NCBI GenBank assembly: GCA_027858795.1
Contig: JAQICF010000004.1
Coordinates: 1-32,588, forward strand
DNA from: Candidatus Delongbacteria bacterium
GTDB taxonomy: Bacteria > Delongbacteria > UBA4055
Direction: 5' to 3'
DNA length: 32,588 nt
In this document: positions 31,836 through 32,588 of the stretch, one piece after another
How positions within the stretch are numbered: the stretch's first letter is position 1
How the letters are laid out: each line of letters starts with the position of its first letter
Made by a program: the position numbers and the translations under genes
The notes under the pieces: generated by a model
Told to the model about the DNA's origin: nothing
Databases searched by the model: none
Seen by the model: the letters and a program-made list of their open reading frames with translations, nothing else

Positions 31836-32588
31836 TTAATTGTAATCATAAACATTCACACTCACTTCTCCGTCCTCTTCCATTGCTACATACAATTTAT
31901 CCCCAACAAAACATAAAATATTCTTAACAACCGCTTCGTTGTAAATAACATTGCCTTTGAATTTATAATTATTGAGAAACACTCCATCTTTGAAAATGCT
32001 AAATTCTGTAAATCCACCTGCTACACTTTCATCAGTATTGGCTTTCCTTACCCAAACACGATTAAATTTATCACAATAAATATCTTCAATTGCTTTATTA
32101 TATGCTCTTTTCAGATCATTTGTATTTGAACCGTCACTATTTCGAACAGCTCCTTTGAATATTTTGATCCTGTCTTGAGAGATTTCTGATTTTTTATAGC
32201 TCATCTTAACAATTTGCTCAAGTTGTCCTTCAAGGTCATATACTTTATATTTAAAAAGATTCTCACTAACTTCAGCGACAAAGATATTCTTGTCTGAAAA
32301 AGAAAACGGAGAAAATATGTCTGTAGGATTAATTTGCGGATTATTTGTATCGAACTCAAGCTTTCTTTTTTCAATAGAAAACATCTCATTGTATTTTGAA
32401 TCATACATCTGTACTTCTACGGTCATATATACTATCCCATCAACCATCTTGTGACCCATTTTGAGTGCAAGATTTCTATTTTTGTTTAACTGTTCCATAA
32501 AAATAGGTTGTTTATCCTGAGGGAAAGATTTAAAACCTAAAAAATTACTCTTTTTATCAAATTTAACCCACTTATCTGAAGCCTGATC
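31836..32588 (-). CDS. Possible six-bladed beta-propeller-like protein, N-terminus outside the window
   Basis: The frame is open to the right edge, past the first in-window ATG at 32498, so at least 250 residues are present and the start lies beyond. Repeated strands have the pattern of propeller blades: DKWVKFDKKSNFLGF, NIFVAEVSENLFKYKVYDLEGQLEQIV, DIYCDKFNRVWVRKAN, FSIFKDGVFLNNYKF, CFVGDKLYVAMEEDGEVSVNVYDYN. This resembles 6-bladed propeller proteins of Bacteroidota-type genomes, but the match is by pattern only. No membrane segment is visible; a signal peptide may be in the missing part. Confidence 0.6.
   Translation of the reverse strand, partial: DQASDKWVKFDKKSNFLGFKSFPQDKQPIFMEQLNKNRNLALKMGHKMVDGIVYMTVEVQMYDSKYNEMFSIEKRKLEFDTNNPQINPTDIFSPFSFSDKNIFVAEVSENLFKYKVYDLEGQLEQIVKMSYKKSEISQDRIKIFKGAVRNSDGSNTNDLKRAYNKAIEDIYCDKFNRVWVRKANTDESVAGGFTEFSIFKDGVFLNNYKFKGNVIYNEAVVKNILCFVGDKLYVAMEEDGEVSVNVYDYN

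Noticed and set aside
1..32588. DGR reverse transcriptase, Avd-like gene or template repeat in the window
   Set aside because: No protein here has an RT signature, and no second copy of the VR frame with AAC/AAT runs was found on either strand by eye.
1..32588. CRISPR array, tRNA or rRNA genes
   Set aside because: No regularly spaced repeats of suitable length and no cloverleaf or rRNA-like segments were seen in the gaps.

Overview
This 32.6 kb window is AT-rich chromosomal DNA from a diderm (Gram-negative-type) bacterium. The cell-envelope type is read from a lipobox lipoprotein, a predicted beta-barrel outer-membrane protein and many exported proteins. AT-biased codon use, PKD-type secreted repeat proteins and exported caspase-like proteins would suit a poorly studied FCB-type lineage. 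That placement is inference; the window has no rRNA or tRNA to settle it.

Layout. 1-2.4 kb: end of an Rh/Amt ammonium channel gene with a terminator, then a secreted serine hydrolase. 2.5-3.9 kb: a two-gene TIR + HEPN-like pair, each gene preceded by a copy of the same ~50 bp sequence (candidate defence genes). 4.0-6.5 kb: a YtrA-type GntR regulator with a palindrome over its own promoter, a radical SAM protein, a zinc-ribbon protein with five perfect decapeptide repeats, and an alkyltransferase-like DNA repair protein. 6.5-9.3 kb (minus): M20 peptidase, EamA transporter and a REP-associated transposase (RAYT) that carries two REP palindromes inside its own reading frame. 9.4-16.8 kb (plus): an MFS transporter that seems to start at ATT, the acpP-fabF-rnc cluster and a 1180-residue PKD-repeat lipoprotein. 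16.9-21.7 kb (minus): DUF554, DUF2164, an exported protein, a GNAT acetyltransferase, a single-gene SEFIR/TIR protein with its own strong promoter, and an outer-membrane protein. 21.9 kb: a Nudix hydrolase (plus). 22.4-27.3 kb (minus): an exported caspase/FGE module. 27.4-29.3 kb (minus): threonine aldolase and a glycosyltransferase. 29.35-31.8 kb (plus): a umuD-SRAP-umuC damage-tolerance operon. The right edge cuts a further minus-strand gene.

The most interesting locus is 22.4-27.3 kb. From one promoter region it carries an exported DUF4384 protein, an intact caspase-FGE protein, and a second caspase-FGE gene broken by one in-frame TAA. The last ~114 bp of this second gene look like the variable repeat (VR) of a diversity-generating retroelement (DGR): the RGGSW...CRVANR...YGFRVV frame is intact, the segment is GC-rich with CGN arginines, and nearly all candidate variable codons can be derived from AAC/AAT by changing only adenines. 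I find no reverse transcriptase or template repeat here, so the DGR core would have to lie elsewhere in the genome. A caspase-like effector chain with a hypervariable C-terminal binding domain, now cut off by a stop codon, is the main candidate for a little-described system.

Several families of short palindromes are scattered between (and once inside) genes. One family has a GTAGGG head and is plausibly mobilised by the RAYT; one of its copies doubles as a transcription terminator.
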